Of a stretch of DNA of 64,000 bases, positions 52,227 through 59,172 are shown in pieces; the stretch's first letter is position 1; each line of letters begins with the position of its first letter. A program made the translations under genes and the position numbers. Below the pieces are notes generated by a model. The model was given only the letters and a program-made list of their open reading frames with translations, had not been told where the DNA came from and searched no databases. The stretch is from JAJFUG01 sp964473155 (GTDB lineage Bacteria > Gemmatimonadota > Glassbacteria > GWA2-58-10), in the NCBI GenBank assembly GCA_964473155.1, contig CAYYNT010000005.1, positions 1-64,000 on the forward strand, written 5' to 3'.

Positions 52227-53017
52227 TCGGCATTTTCGACTCAGGTGTCGGCGGGCTTTCAATCTGGCGCGAGGTGGCCGCCCGGCTGCCCCGCGCTGAT
52301 ATTATCTACCTGGCCGACAACGGCGTATTCCCCTACGGCAGCCGTCCCCCCGATGTAGTCCGTTCCCGCTCCGAACAGATCACCCGCGAGCTTGTCCGCC
52401 GCGGCGCGCACCTGGTGGTGGTGGCCTGCAACACGGCGACTGTCACCGCGATAGGGCGCCTGCGCGCGGCTTTCGAGATTCCGTTCGTGGGGGTGGAGCC
52501 GCCGGTGAAAGTGGCGGCGCGCAGCGGCGGCGGGCGGATAGTGGCGCTGATGACCGCCAACACGGCCGGGGGGCGCAAGTACCTGGACCTTCTGGACGCC
52601 TGGACGGCAGGGCGCCCCGTGACCGGAGTGAGCCTGGACCTTCTGGCGCGGGTGGTGGAGGACGGTTCTTTCCGGCAGCCGGAGGTGGCGGAGGCCGTGG
52701 CACGGGCGATCCTGGAACAAACCGGCCCGCTGGAGCCTGGCACGCAGGTGGTCTTGGGCTGCACGCACTATTCGTTCCTGAAAGAGATATTCCAGACCCG
52801 GCTTGGTGTTCCGGTGGAGGTGCTGGACCCGGCCCCGGCCGTGGCCGAGCAGGTTCTGCGTCTGGTGCGCCAGCATGGTATTCCGGAGGTTGAGGCCGGG
52901 CGGCGTGAGTTCCTCTGCACCGGGGACGTGGAACGGATGCATGCAACCATTTCAAGTATTTTATATGAAGAGAAAAAGTTGCACTTGACAAAGGTTAACA
53001 TTGGGGTTAACATTTAA
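52223..53017 (+). CDS. murI: Glutamate racemase
   Basis: A 264-residue cytosolic enzyme that makes D-glutamate for peptidoglycan. It starts IGIFDSGVGGLSIWREVAAR with the substrate-binding DSGVGG. The two catalytic cysteines lie in VVACNTATVTAIG and QVVLGCTHYSFL. The last ~20 residues (YEEKKLHLTKVNIGVNI) and their codons are AT-rich, coinciding with the boundary of the small-gene island. Translationally coupled to the preceding lipoprotein gene. Confidence 0.95.
   Translation: MIGIFDSGVGGLSIWREVAARLPRADIIYLADNGVFPYGSRPPDVVRSRSEQITRELVRRGAHLVVVACNTATVTAIGRLRAAFEIPFVGVEPPVKVAARSGGGRIVALMTANTAGGRKYLDLLDAWTAGRPVTGVSLDLLARVVEDGSFRQPEVAEAVARAILEQTGPLEPGTQVVLGCTHYSFLKEIFQTRLGVPVEVLDPAPAVAEQVLRLVRQHGIPEVEAGRREFLCTGDVERMHATISSILYEEKKLHLTKVNIGVNI
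52985..53014 (+). promoter_or_regulatory. Promoter and tandem operator-like repeats of the HigBA-type pair
   Basis: Inside the end of murI, TTGACA (52985-52990) is followed after 17 bp by TAACAT (53008-53013). Overlapping this are two exact direct repeats GGTTAACATT (52993-53002 and 53005-53014), 12 bp apart. Such phased repeats over a promoter suit autoregulation by the XRE antitoxin. Transcription would start at or near the toxin's ATG (53020). Confidence 0.5.
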
Positions 53018-53019
53018 GC

Positions 53020-53373
53020 ATGAGTAGAAAAGTTATTTTTTACAAAACAGTTGATGGAAAATGCCCCATAAAGGAATACCTTGACTCGCTTTCTGACAAG
53101 GATGCACGTAAGATTTCTTGGACGTTGAGTCTCCTTGAGGAAATGGATATTGTTCCAGCGGTTTATTTTAAGAAGCTGGAAGGTACGGAAGCGATTTGGG
53201 AGTGCAGGATCAGGTGCGGTTCAGTATCGCATCGTATATTTTGTTTTTTTACAGGACGTTCCGTAATAGTGTTGACAAACGGTTTCTTGAAAAAGGGACG
53301 TAAAGCTCCCAAAATTGAAATAAGAAGAGCTGAATTAATTCGGAGAGAGTATATCGCGAGGAGGAAAGGATGA
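53020..53373 (+). CDS. higB: HigB/Gp49-type toxin of the RelE superfamily
   Basis: A 117-residue protein. Family features are FYKTVDGKCPIKEYLDSLSD, VYFKKLEGTEAIWECRIRCG, VLTNGFLKKGRKAP and the terminal AELIRREYIARR. Toxins of this family cleave ribosome-bound mRNA. It overlaps the XRE antitoxin gene by four bases (ATGA). The toxin-first order is typical of HigBA. AT-richer than murI. Confidence 0.9.
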   Translation: MSRKVIFYKTVDGKCPIKEYLDSLSDKDARKISWTLSLLEEMDIVPAVYFKKLEGTEAIWECRIRCGSVSHRIFCFFTGRSVIVLTNGFLKKGRKAPKIEIRRAELIRREYIARRKG

Positions 53374-53645
53374 ATGACCTTAAGAAATACGTTGCTGAAC
53401 GAAAGAAAAAGTCACCGGCATTTGCCGAAGGTTATGACGAAGGTTATGCACAGTTCAAGATTGGTGTGATACTGCGCCAGGCCAGAGAGGAATCAGGCTT
53501 GACGCAGGAAGAGCTTGCCCGCAGGCTCAAGACCAAGAAAACGGCCATTTCAAGGATTGAGAATCACGCCGAGGATATCAAGCTTTCGACTCTGGGGCGG
53601 GTGGCTGCGGCTCTTGGGAAACGGCTGGATATTAAGATTGCTTGA
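53370..53645 (+). CDS. higA: XRE-family antitoxin (HigA-like)
   Basis: A 91-residue protein. The N-terminal ~30 residues (KKSPAFAEGYDEGYAQFKIG) neutralise the toxin in related pairs; the helix-turn-helix is VILRQAREESGLTQEELARR...KTAISRIENH. The likely DNA target is the repeat pair at 52993-53014. Confidence 0.9.
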   Translation: MNDLKKYVAERKKKSPAFAEGYDEGYAQFKIGVILRQAREESGLTQEELARRLKTKKTAISRIENHAEDIKLSTLGRVAAALGKRLDIKIA

Positions 53646-53810
53646 TGAAGACCAACTAATTGTTGAAAGCCGAATAAGATGCATCAAGAAGATGCTACAA
53701 AATTGCTAATAGAATTTATGCAAAATCCCGATTACGGTGATTTGGGTACATCATATGGGTACGGAATTATATCTTTCGCAAACCCCTCACAAAATAATTG
53801 CCAGCAGGCC

Positions 53811-53839
53811 TTGACAAAAGACCTTTTTGGTGTTATATT
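53811..53839 (+). promoter_or_regulatory. Near-consensus promoter before the small gene at 53904
   Basis: TTGACA (53811-53816), exactly 17 bp, then TATATT (53834-53839). It lies inside a longer open frame but fits a start at 53904 with a GGGGG box. Confidence 0.65.
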
Positions 53840-53903
53840 GTTTATAGGTAAACAGTATATGGATAGATGTATTACCAATGAACAATTAAAGGGGGTTGCT
53901 GTT

Positions 53904-54161
53904 ATGTCTGTGACGCTGGAAGAAAACCGTTTGGCTTGTGAATTGGAGAAAACAAACAAGCGCGGTGTTGTGGATCAAGAAGTAATTAAAATAAGGCGTC
54001 CAAGCGCCCGCGTGATTGACATTAGGTGCAATACTCCCGAACAGGCTGATTTTTTGGAATATGTGTTGCGGCATCTTTCTGGAATGTATTTTGAACATTC
54101 TTATGGTGCCATTACAACGAAAGAAGAAAAACTTTTAACCGAATCAGAATTTGATTGTTAG
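53904..54161 (+). CDS. Small hypothetical protein of the accessory island
   Basis: An 85-residue product. The longer frame from 53679 is rejected because a near-consensus promoter lies within it and an AGGGGG box precedes ATG 53904. The protein reads VTLEENRLACELEKTNKRG...RRPSARVIDIRCNTPEQADF...YVLRHLSGMYFEHSYG. No family is recognised and no membrane segment is present. Convergent with the next, minus-strand gene. Confidence 0.5.
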   Translation: MSVTLEENRLACELEKTNKRGVVDQEVIKIRRPSARVIDIRCNTPEQADFLEYVLRHLSGMYFEHSYGAITTKEEKLLTESEFDC

Positions 54162-54400
54162 CCGCCCGTTTTAATGTTGCCTCCAATTGGTTCGTAGGCT
54201 TCTGTGTGTTTGGCAAGAAGATCGCGTTCTATTGCCTTGCGCGTCATCAAGTCAGACTCAATATGTACATGGATTTGATTTGCGCCTTTTGAAACAAAAC
54301 GCAAAAATTCATCGCGTCCGGGGCTACACCTATCACACAAGATGCCCTCGCCTATGTAAATAGCATCCCATCCAAAAGAGAACGTTAGGCGAGATGCCAC
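54158..54400 (-). CDS. Hypothetical protein, possibly GIY-YIG-like and truncated
   Basis: An 80-residue frame on the minus strand: it begins ASRLTFSFGWDAIYIGEG, which resembles the first strand of GIY-YIG nucleases, and ends ERDLLAKHTEAYEPIGGN. The rest of such a domain is incomplete, and the 5' end abuts the IS1595 remnant, so the gene was probably cut by insertion. Low confidence that it is expressed. Confidence 0.35.
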   Translation of the reverse strand: MASRLTFSFGWDAIYIGEGILCDRCSPGRDEFLRFVSKGANQIHVHIESDLMTRKAIERDLLAKHTEAYEPIGGNIKTGG

Positions 54401-54404
54401 AATT

Positions 54405-54728
54405 ATGACCGATGAGTTGAAGTCATACGCACGGCTTGGGCTTCACTTCAAACGGCATGGCAAGGTCAGGCATGGTGCAGGGGAATACGCAAGAGACGAT
54501 ATAAGCATTAACACGGCGGAAGGATATTTTGCCCTTCTGAAACGCGGCATTCACGGAACGTTTCACCACATTGGAAAGCAACACCTTGACAAATACCTAA
54601 AAGAGTTTGACTTTAGGTGGAACGCAAGGCATATTTCAGACAAAGAGCGTTTTGTAAAAGCGATTGAGCAAACAAGCGGCAAACGCCTGATGTATCGCAA
54701 TGGAAGGGAAAAGGATGCCGAAAACTAA
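54405..54728 (+). pseudogene. C-terminal fragment of an IS1595-family transposase
   Basis: Only the last ~107 residues remain: TDELKSYARLGLHFKRHG, EYARDDISINTAEGYFALLK (catalytic Glu region), RGIHGTFHHIGKQHLDKYLK and EFDFRWNARHIS, all typical of ISXO2-like DDE transposases. The N-terminal half, including the first catalytic Asp, is missing. A relic of an insertion that helped build the island. Confidence 0.85.
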
Positions 54729-55065
54729 TACGGAAAAGCCGATAGCGCAGGAGTCACCTACAGTAGAAATGATAGAAAACAACTCTGCGCCAAATTATTA
54801 TGCGAATCATATTGAATGCAGAGTGTCTAACGAAGAGGTGGCTTTAAGTTTTGCCTTGCGAAAATATTCCGATCCGGTGAATTTGGCCGAGACGGTACAC
54901 AGGACATATTTGTCAATCCCTCTTTTTGTTAGGTTGACCATCCTACTTTTAAAACAGCTAAAACAAATGGTTGCAATGGGCTTGGTTCCCAATAAAGTGC
55001 TGGAGGATATAGCAAATGAATTCAACGGCGTTGGCGCTCGATCTAAAGACGGAAAGCCTGAATAA
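54715..55065 (+). CDS. DUF3467-like small protein
   Basis: A 116-residue protein from ATG 54715 (GGGAAAAGG box). The central YYANHIECRVSNEEVALSFA, with VHRTYLSIPLFVRLTILLLK further on, resembles the short DUF3467 fold, which is of unknown function. Its start overlaps the end of the IS1595 fragment, and its end overlaps the next gene, suggesting translational coupling with the toxin-antitoxin pair that follows. Confidence 0.5.
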   Translation: MPKTNTEKPIAQESPTVEMIENNSAPNYYANHIECRVSNEEVALSFALRKYSDPVNLAETVHRTYLSIPLFVRLTILLLKQLKQMVAMGLVPNKVLEDIANEFNGVGARSKDGKPE

Positions 55066-55249
55066 CATTGCAGTTTTCTCTATTCCTTTTTCTGTGCGGT
55101 ATCTTATGCCTACATATGGAAAAGACGAAAGTACGGATGCGGAATTTATAGATGATGAAACTTTGCAAGCCGTGGCTCGTTGCGAAGATGACATAAAAAA
55201 TAATCGCCTATTTACCATTGACGAAGTGTTTGGCGAATTGGGCGTATGA
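55016..55249 (+). CDS. RelB/Phd-type antitoxin-like protein
   Basis: A 77-residue protein (a shorter version from ATG 55106 is possible). The C-terminal DDIKNNRLFTIDEVFGELGV is the typical toxin-binding end of small antitoxins upstream of RelE-type toxins. It ends one base before the toxin's GTG. The first ~30 residues overlap the DUF3467-like frame. Confidence 0.6.
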   Translation: MNSTALALDLKTESLNNIAVFSIPFSVRYLMPTYGKDESTDAEFIDDETLQAVARCEDDIKNNRLFTIDEVFGELGV

Positions 55250-55250
55250 T

Positions 55251-55586
55251 GTGGATTACGACGTTAAAATATCTCTCAACGCCAAAGAATGTTTAAGAAA
55301 TATTAGCGATAAAGTCGTTTTGACTAATATAAAGGAAGAAATTAAATCGCTATCTGGTTCTCCCCAAATTAAAGGGAAAGCGCTTGGAAGAAAACTTAAA
55401 GGCTATCGAAGGTTGCGCCTGAGTCGATACAGAATCATCTATAAGGTGATTGAATCTAAGGCTTTAGTTGTTATTGCGAGTGTTGGCATAGAAAAAGAAG
55501 GCGACAGGGAAGACGTATATAAAATGTTTGAAAGTTTTTTGGAAACGGCAAACTGCGCTTGGTATCTTAAACCGGAATATTTTTAA
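55251..55586 (+). CDS. RelE/ParE-superfamily toxin
   Basis: A 111-residue protein starting at GTG 55251 directly after the antitoxin stop. Family features: GKALGRKLKGYRRLRLSRYR, IIYKVIESKALVVIASVGIE and KEGDREDVYKMFESF, the compact RelE fold with basic catalytic patch. Likely an mRNA interferase or gyrase poison. Confidence 0.8.
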   Translation: MDYDVKISLNAKECLRNISDKVVLTNIKEEIKSLSGSPQIKGKALGRKLKGYRRLRLSRYRIIYKVIESKALVVIASVGIEKEGDREDVYKMFESFLETANCAWYLKPEYF

Positions 55587-55588
55587 TA

Positions 55589-55702
55589 ATGCCTGAAGAT
55601 AAACCCATCTCCCTATATCCGCTCGATCCGAAAGAGGCTTTAAAAGCCTTCCTGGACACCAAGCCACCCAAGAAAGCACCAAAGGAAAAAGAGAAGGACT
55701 AA
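55589..55702 (+). CDS. 37-residue basic small protein following the toxin
   Basis: The reading frame begins at the ATG two bases past the toxin stop. It encodes EDKPISLYPLDPKEALKAFL followed by a Pro/Lys-rich tail. Small proteins with this SLxPLxxxEALKALL pattern are, from general recall, frequent beside RelE-type toxins. A clean terminator follows at 55723, so the three genes end as one transcript. Confidence 0.5.
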   Translation: MPEDKPISLYPLDPKEALKAFLDTKPPKKAPKEKEKD

Positions 55703-55722
55703 ACATCCTTCTAACTCGCGCC

Positions 55723-55749
55723 AGACGGCAATCAAGCCGTCTTTTTTTA
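55723..55749 (+). terminator. Terminator of the RelE-type transcript
   Basis: Stem AGACGGC (55723-55729) and GCCGTCT (55736-55742), 6-nt loop, followed by a T7 run. Confidence 0.88.
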
Positions 55750-55807
55750 TTTCTATGGGTTTGCAAGAGACACAATTCCGAAGAAAAGTGAATAAGAAAT
55801 AGAAAAG

Positions 55808-56044
55808 ATGTATATTTCCGCAAATGGACGTTCAAGAGTTGAAAATGTAATAACTGGTCAATTAAAGGACAATCTGCGGCGTGAATATAGCGGCTATACA
55901 AGTCTATTGAAATATTGGCGTGATATATCTGCACATGGAATTAGTTCAAATATTTCTGACAATGAGGCTTTTACTGCCTTGGCGTTGCTTTTGCGATTTG
56001 CTCAGTTTGGCGCTGATAATTGGGATGAGATTGTAGCTGCATGA
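55808..56044 (+). CDS. HEPN-like C-terminal fragment
   Basis: A 78-residue frame. The segment SLLKYWRDISAHGISSNISD contains R-x4-H as in HEPN ribonuclease-like domains, followed by a helix (EAFTALALLLRFAQF). It looks like the end of a longer protein whose N-terminal part is missing. No clear ribosome-binding site. Probably a remnant. Confidence 0.3.
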   Translation: MYISANGRSRVENVITGQLKDNLRREYSGYTSLLKYWRDISAHGISSNISDNEAFTALALLLRFAQFGADNWDEIVAA

Positions 56045-56073
56045 ACAATTTCAGATCAATTTATAGACTATGC

Positions 56074-56232
56074 TTACTCCCGCTTAGTTTCAATCCACCC
56101 CTCGGTAGCTTCCCGCAAGTTGTCTTTCAACTCCTCAAGAGTATCGCCTTCAGTAACACAGCCGGGCAATTCTGCAACTTCGGCGGAATAGCCGCCATCC
56201 GGCTCTATTTCAATGATGGCGGTCAGCTTCAT
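56074..56232 (-). CDS. hicB: HicB-like antitoxin, orphan
   Basis: A 52-residue protein of the HicB fold: LTAIIEIEPDGGYSAEVAEL, PGCVTEGDTLEELKDNLREA. The start overlaps the radC stop by four bases. No HicA toxin gene lies next to it; the downstream side is the AT-richer island. HicB proteins without HicA may be regulators or relics. Confidence 0.75.
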   Translation of the reverse strand: MKLTAIIEIEPDGGYSAEVAELPGCVTEGDTLEELKDNLREATEGWIETKRE

Positions 56233-57026
56233 TCGGCGGTTTCCCTGCTCTGTCCGCTTTTCCCCCACCGCATCTCCCCCTCGGCGACCTCGCGGAAATA
56301 GCTGATCGACGGGTTGCGCTTGAACTCGCGCTGGTAGATTTCGATCAGGCCGCGGTCGGCGAAGCTGTAAAAGCCCTCCTCGCCCACGATCACGTGGTCC
56401 AGGAGCCGCACCTCGATCAGGCTGGCGGCGAAAACGACATCGCGGGTGAGTTGCTTGTCCTCGTTGCTGGGGGAGGGATTGCCGGAGGGGTGGTTGTGCG
56501 CCACCACGATAGCGGCGGCGTTGTACTGAAGGCAACGGCGCAGAAGCTCGCGCAGGTAGATGATATTGTAGCTGAGCGTGCCCTGGAAGAGGTCCTCGGC
56601 GCGCATCACCGCGTGACGGGCATCCAGGAAGAGGACCTTGAACAGCTCGACATCCCGGTCGCGCATGCTGTGGCGCAGGTAATCGTACACGTCCGACGCC
56701 CCATGCACGAACACGGCTTCCTGAAGACGGTCTTCCAGGAAACGGCGCGCCACCTCGTGGATCAGCTTGAGCGCCGCGGCGTTCTTTTCGCCCACGCCCT
56801 GGACTTCTGTCAGGCTCTCCAGCGGGGCCTCGAACACCCTGCGCAGGCTGCCCATTTTCGCCAGGAGCTCGCGCGCTGGCTGCTTGCAGTCGCGGCGCGG
56901 CGTGCCCAGGGTCAGCAGGAACTCGATTATCTCATCGTCACGGAACGCGGCGAGGCCCTTTTCCAGGAACTTGTCGCGCAACCGCCCCCGGTGTCCCTGG
57001 CCGACGCTTGATTCAGCCGGATTCAT
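56229..57026 (-). CDS. radC: RadC family JAMM/MPN+ protein
   Basis: A 265-residue protein. An N-terminal helix-hairpin-helix region (LTEVQGVGEKNAAALKLIHE) precedes the JAMM domain with VVAHNHPSGNPSPSNEDKQL, the H-x-H-x10-D metal motif. The historic repair role of RadC is doubtful; the fold is a metalloprotease-like one and often occurs near genome variability. It overlaps the next minus-strand gene by four bases. Confidence 0.94.
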   Translation of the reverse strand: MNPAESSVGQGHRGRLRDKFLEKGLAAFRDDEIIEFLLTLGTPRRDCKQPARELLAKMGSLRRVFEAPLESLTEVQGVGEKNAAALKLIHEVARRFLEDRLQEAVFVHGASDVYDYLRHSMRDRDVELFKVLFLDARHAVMRAEDLFQGTLSYNIIYLRELLRRCLQYNAAAIVVAHNHPSGNPSPSNEDKQLTRDVVFAASLIEVRLLDHVIVGEEGFYSFADRGLIEIYQREFKRNPSISYFREVAEGEMRWGKSGQSRETAE

Positions 57027-57415
57027 GGGGAACCCTCCGTTTTTTCTCCCGGTATTTCGCGTTCGGCCAGGAACTCTTTCAGCGCGGTCTCCATTCTGTC
57101 TTTTTCGATCAGACCGCAGGCCACAAAAAGCTCGCCCACCTGGGTGAAATTATTCTCCTGCAGGTGCAGAAGGTTTTCCACATCCTGGCGTTCCAGGATG
57201 CCCATGTTGACCGCCAGTTCGCCGAACCGTTCGCGGCAGCCGTTCTGTTTCTCGAGAATACGGTTGACCGACAGCGGGTTCAGCAGCCCGCGGCTCATCG
57301 CCAGCTGGCCGATCGGCATGTTGATGGTCTGCTGGAAATCCAGCGCGCGCGCCAGGGAGCGTTCATCGATCAGGCCCTTGCGCACCAGAAACTGGCCGAA
57401 AAGCTCTATCGGCAT
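57023..57415 (-). CDS. Stand-alone MshEN/GspE N-terminal-like domain protein
   Basis: A 130-residue protein built of repeated helical units: LFGQFLVRKGLIDERSLARA, MPIGQLAMSRGLLN, RFGELAVNMGILERQDVENL and QVGELFVACGLIEKDRMETA. The G-[EQ]-L-x3-x-G-[LI] pattern is the MshEN/T2SSE N-domain motif known to bind c-di-GMP in some proteins. No ATPase domain follows, so it may be an adaptor or sensor. Ends four bases into radC. Confidence 0.72.
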   Translation of the reverse strand: MPIELFGQFLVRKGLIDERSLARALDFQQTINMPIGQLAMSRGLLNPLSVNRILEKQNGCRERFGELAVNMGILERQDVENLLHLQENNFTQVGELFVACGLIEKDRMETALKEFLAEREIPGEKTEGSP

Positions 57416-57469
57416 GGCCCCGCTCCTTTGAGAGGGAGGACCGGTCCGGTTTTACGGACCGTACTTCCG

Positions 57470-57733
57470 TCACTCACGGGTAATGGCCCAGACATCCAGG
57501 TCGAACGTCCCCTCGCTGCTCAGCAGCACGCGCCGCAGGGTCCCGTCCTGGGCCTCGAACCACATGACCGTGTTGGCCCCTGACTGATAGATGGTCACCA
57601 GCAGTCCGTAACTTTTTGGGACGCTGAACTGCATCGTGGGTTTGGTGTCCCTGAAACTCTGGGCGAAAAGGTATCCACTGAGTCCGCCGATCAGCGCTAT
57701 GGCGAAAATCAGAGCCAGCATCTTCTTGCGCAT
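57470..57733 (-). CDS. Small membrane-anchored periplasmic protein
   Basis: An 87-residue product starting at ATG 57733 after a GGGAGC box. It has a membrane helix (MLALIFAIALIGGLSGYLFA) and a short beta-rich domain (NTVMWFEAQDGTLRRVLLSS). No known family. Lies between the MshEN-like and radical SAM genes on the same strand. Confidence 0.6.
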   Translation of the reverse strand: MRKKMLALIFAIALIGGLSGYLFAQSFRDTKPTMQFSVPKSYGLLVTIYQSGANTVMWFEAQDGTLRRVLLSSEGTFDLDVWAITRE

Positions 57734-57871
57734 TCTTACAGCTCCCTTCGGTTTAGATTGCGCGGGGGTGAGCACTCAGGCTCCCGCGGGTTTAAAGTTA
57801 TTGTTTGTCATTTTATCGGCCGTCCGGGCGAAAAAGATTATGAAAACATCATGCGCCCCGGCGGAAATCGT

Positions 57872-59071
57872 TCATACCAGTCCGAGCCGGAAAGCGGCGC
57901 TGAAAACCGGCCTGAGCAGGGCGTTCCTGGCCCTGGCCAGAGGGAAACGTCCGGGATCGCCGATAAAATACCGTCCCTCCTCCGGCAGTATTACCAGGGA
58001 GACCTTGATGTTCGGCGCAACGCCGATCATCAGCCCGCGGCTCATGCAGGCCTCGTACAGATAGCCGAACACCGGTATCATATCCTCGGTCTTCGGCGGA
58101 GGCACATGCTCGAAATCAGTGCCCTGGAGCGGACGGAACACGCAGACCGTGGGCACCGCCCCGGCCGAGGTGATCCAGTCGATGGCCTCGATGGTCTTTT
58201 CCGGCGGCTCCAGTCCGGCCACGATCTCACCATTGGTCGTATTGAATATCCCGGCGCAGTATTCGATGGCCTCCAGGTAGCGGTCCAGCCCGTAGTGCGT
58301 ATTCTTGCCCGGACAGACAGAGGCGAAAATCTCGCGGTCCCAGATCTCGAAACAGAAAGAAACACGGTTGACTCCCATTTTCCTGAGCGCGCGGTAGCGC
58401 TTAAGGTCGTGGTGCGGGGGAGTCTGAACGCCGATAAGCAGCCCGTATTTCTTTTTCACCGCCCGGATATAGGGTTCGAGTATGTCCAGATAAGTGTCGC
58501 CGTGGTAATGGCCGGTGTTGAAATCCACATAGGTGATACGGTTTTCCTTTACCGCGGCGCCCACTGTTTCGAGCACGTCGTTCAAGCTTTTGTCTTCGGC
58601 GTCATCCCGTCCCAGGTTAAGGCCCACCGAACAGAACTTGCAGTTCACCCGCTCCGGTTTCTCCAGCCAGTAATCGCAGACTTTTGCCGGGTAGATTGCC
58701 AGGTATGTCCCCTGCATGGTGCCCACTCGGCGCATGGGAGTTCCACGGGAGGTGTTCAGGCTGTACCACGCGGGACGCGGAGTGAGGCGGACCGGCGCAA
58801 CCGGCTCGCCGTCGCGGTATATCCGGTAGCTTCTGTCCACCTCGCGCTCGAGGCAATAGCAGCTTTGCGCGGCGAAAGCCTCGGTCACCGGGATGTTCGT
58901 GTACAGGCCATCCGGTAGAATGACTTCCAGTCCGCTCCCCAGCCCGGCGCGTGTGCGCATTATCTCCCGTCCGCCATCGGATTCCACCCGGCAGGAGCCG
59001 CCCAGGCGTATGCCGCGGCAGAACAGGTCGAGCTTTAGCAGGCCGGGATTGCGTCTCACGTCATCGAGCAT
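57872..59071 (-). CDS. Radical SAM protein with atypical cysteine spacing
   Basis: A 399-residue protein. The cluster region reads VCDYWLEKPERVNCKFCSVG: Cys132, Cys144 and Cys147, i.e. C-x11-C-x2-C instead of C-x3-C-x2-C. A barrel follows (ITYVDFNTGHYHGDTYLDIL, LLIGVQTPPHHDLKRYRALR, GVNRVSFCFEIWD), ending in GLMIGVAPNIKVSLVILP. Such spacing occurs in a few unusual radical SAM groups. The substrate is unknown. It is the first of a minus-strand run with the phosphatase-like and prenyl-synthase genes upstream. Confidence 0.8.
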   Translation of the reverse strand: MLDDVRRNPGLLKLDLFCRGIRLGGSCRVESDGGREIMRTRAGLGSGLEVILPDGLYTNIPVTEAFAAQSCYCLEREVDRSYRIYRDGEPVAPVRLTPRPAWYSLNTSRGTPMRRVGTMQGTYLAIYPAKVCDYWLEKPERVNCKFCSVGLNLGRDDAEDKSLNDVLETVGAAVKENRITYVDFNTGHYHGDTYLDILEPYIRAVKKKYGLLIGVQTPPHHDLKRYRALRKMGVNRVSFCFEIWDREIFASVCPGKNTHYGLDRYLEAIEYCAGIFNTTNGEIVAGLEPPEKTIEAIDWITSAGAVPTVCVFRPLQGTDFEHVPPPKTEDMIPVFGYLYEACMSRGLMIGVAPNIKVSLVILPEEGRYFIGDPGRFPLARARNALLRPVFSAAFRLGLV

Positions 59072-59172
59072 TGGAAGTTTCGTTCTCCCTGAAACGGTTT
59101 ATAAGAATATACTCCTTAAATTTTACATCTTTCATTGCGCATTGCAACTTTTCCGCATCGGGCGCAGAGGTT

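Noticed and set aside
53679..53903. N-terminal extension of the small island protein
   Set aside because: A near-consensus promoter lies inside it, and a better start with a ribosome-binding site follows.
54150..54400. GTTAGGC and GTTAGCC sequences suggesting integron attC sites in the small-gene island
   Set aside because: No matching RYYYAAC partner lies at the right distance to form an attC fold, and no integrase gene is visible.
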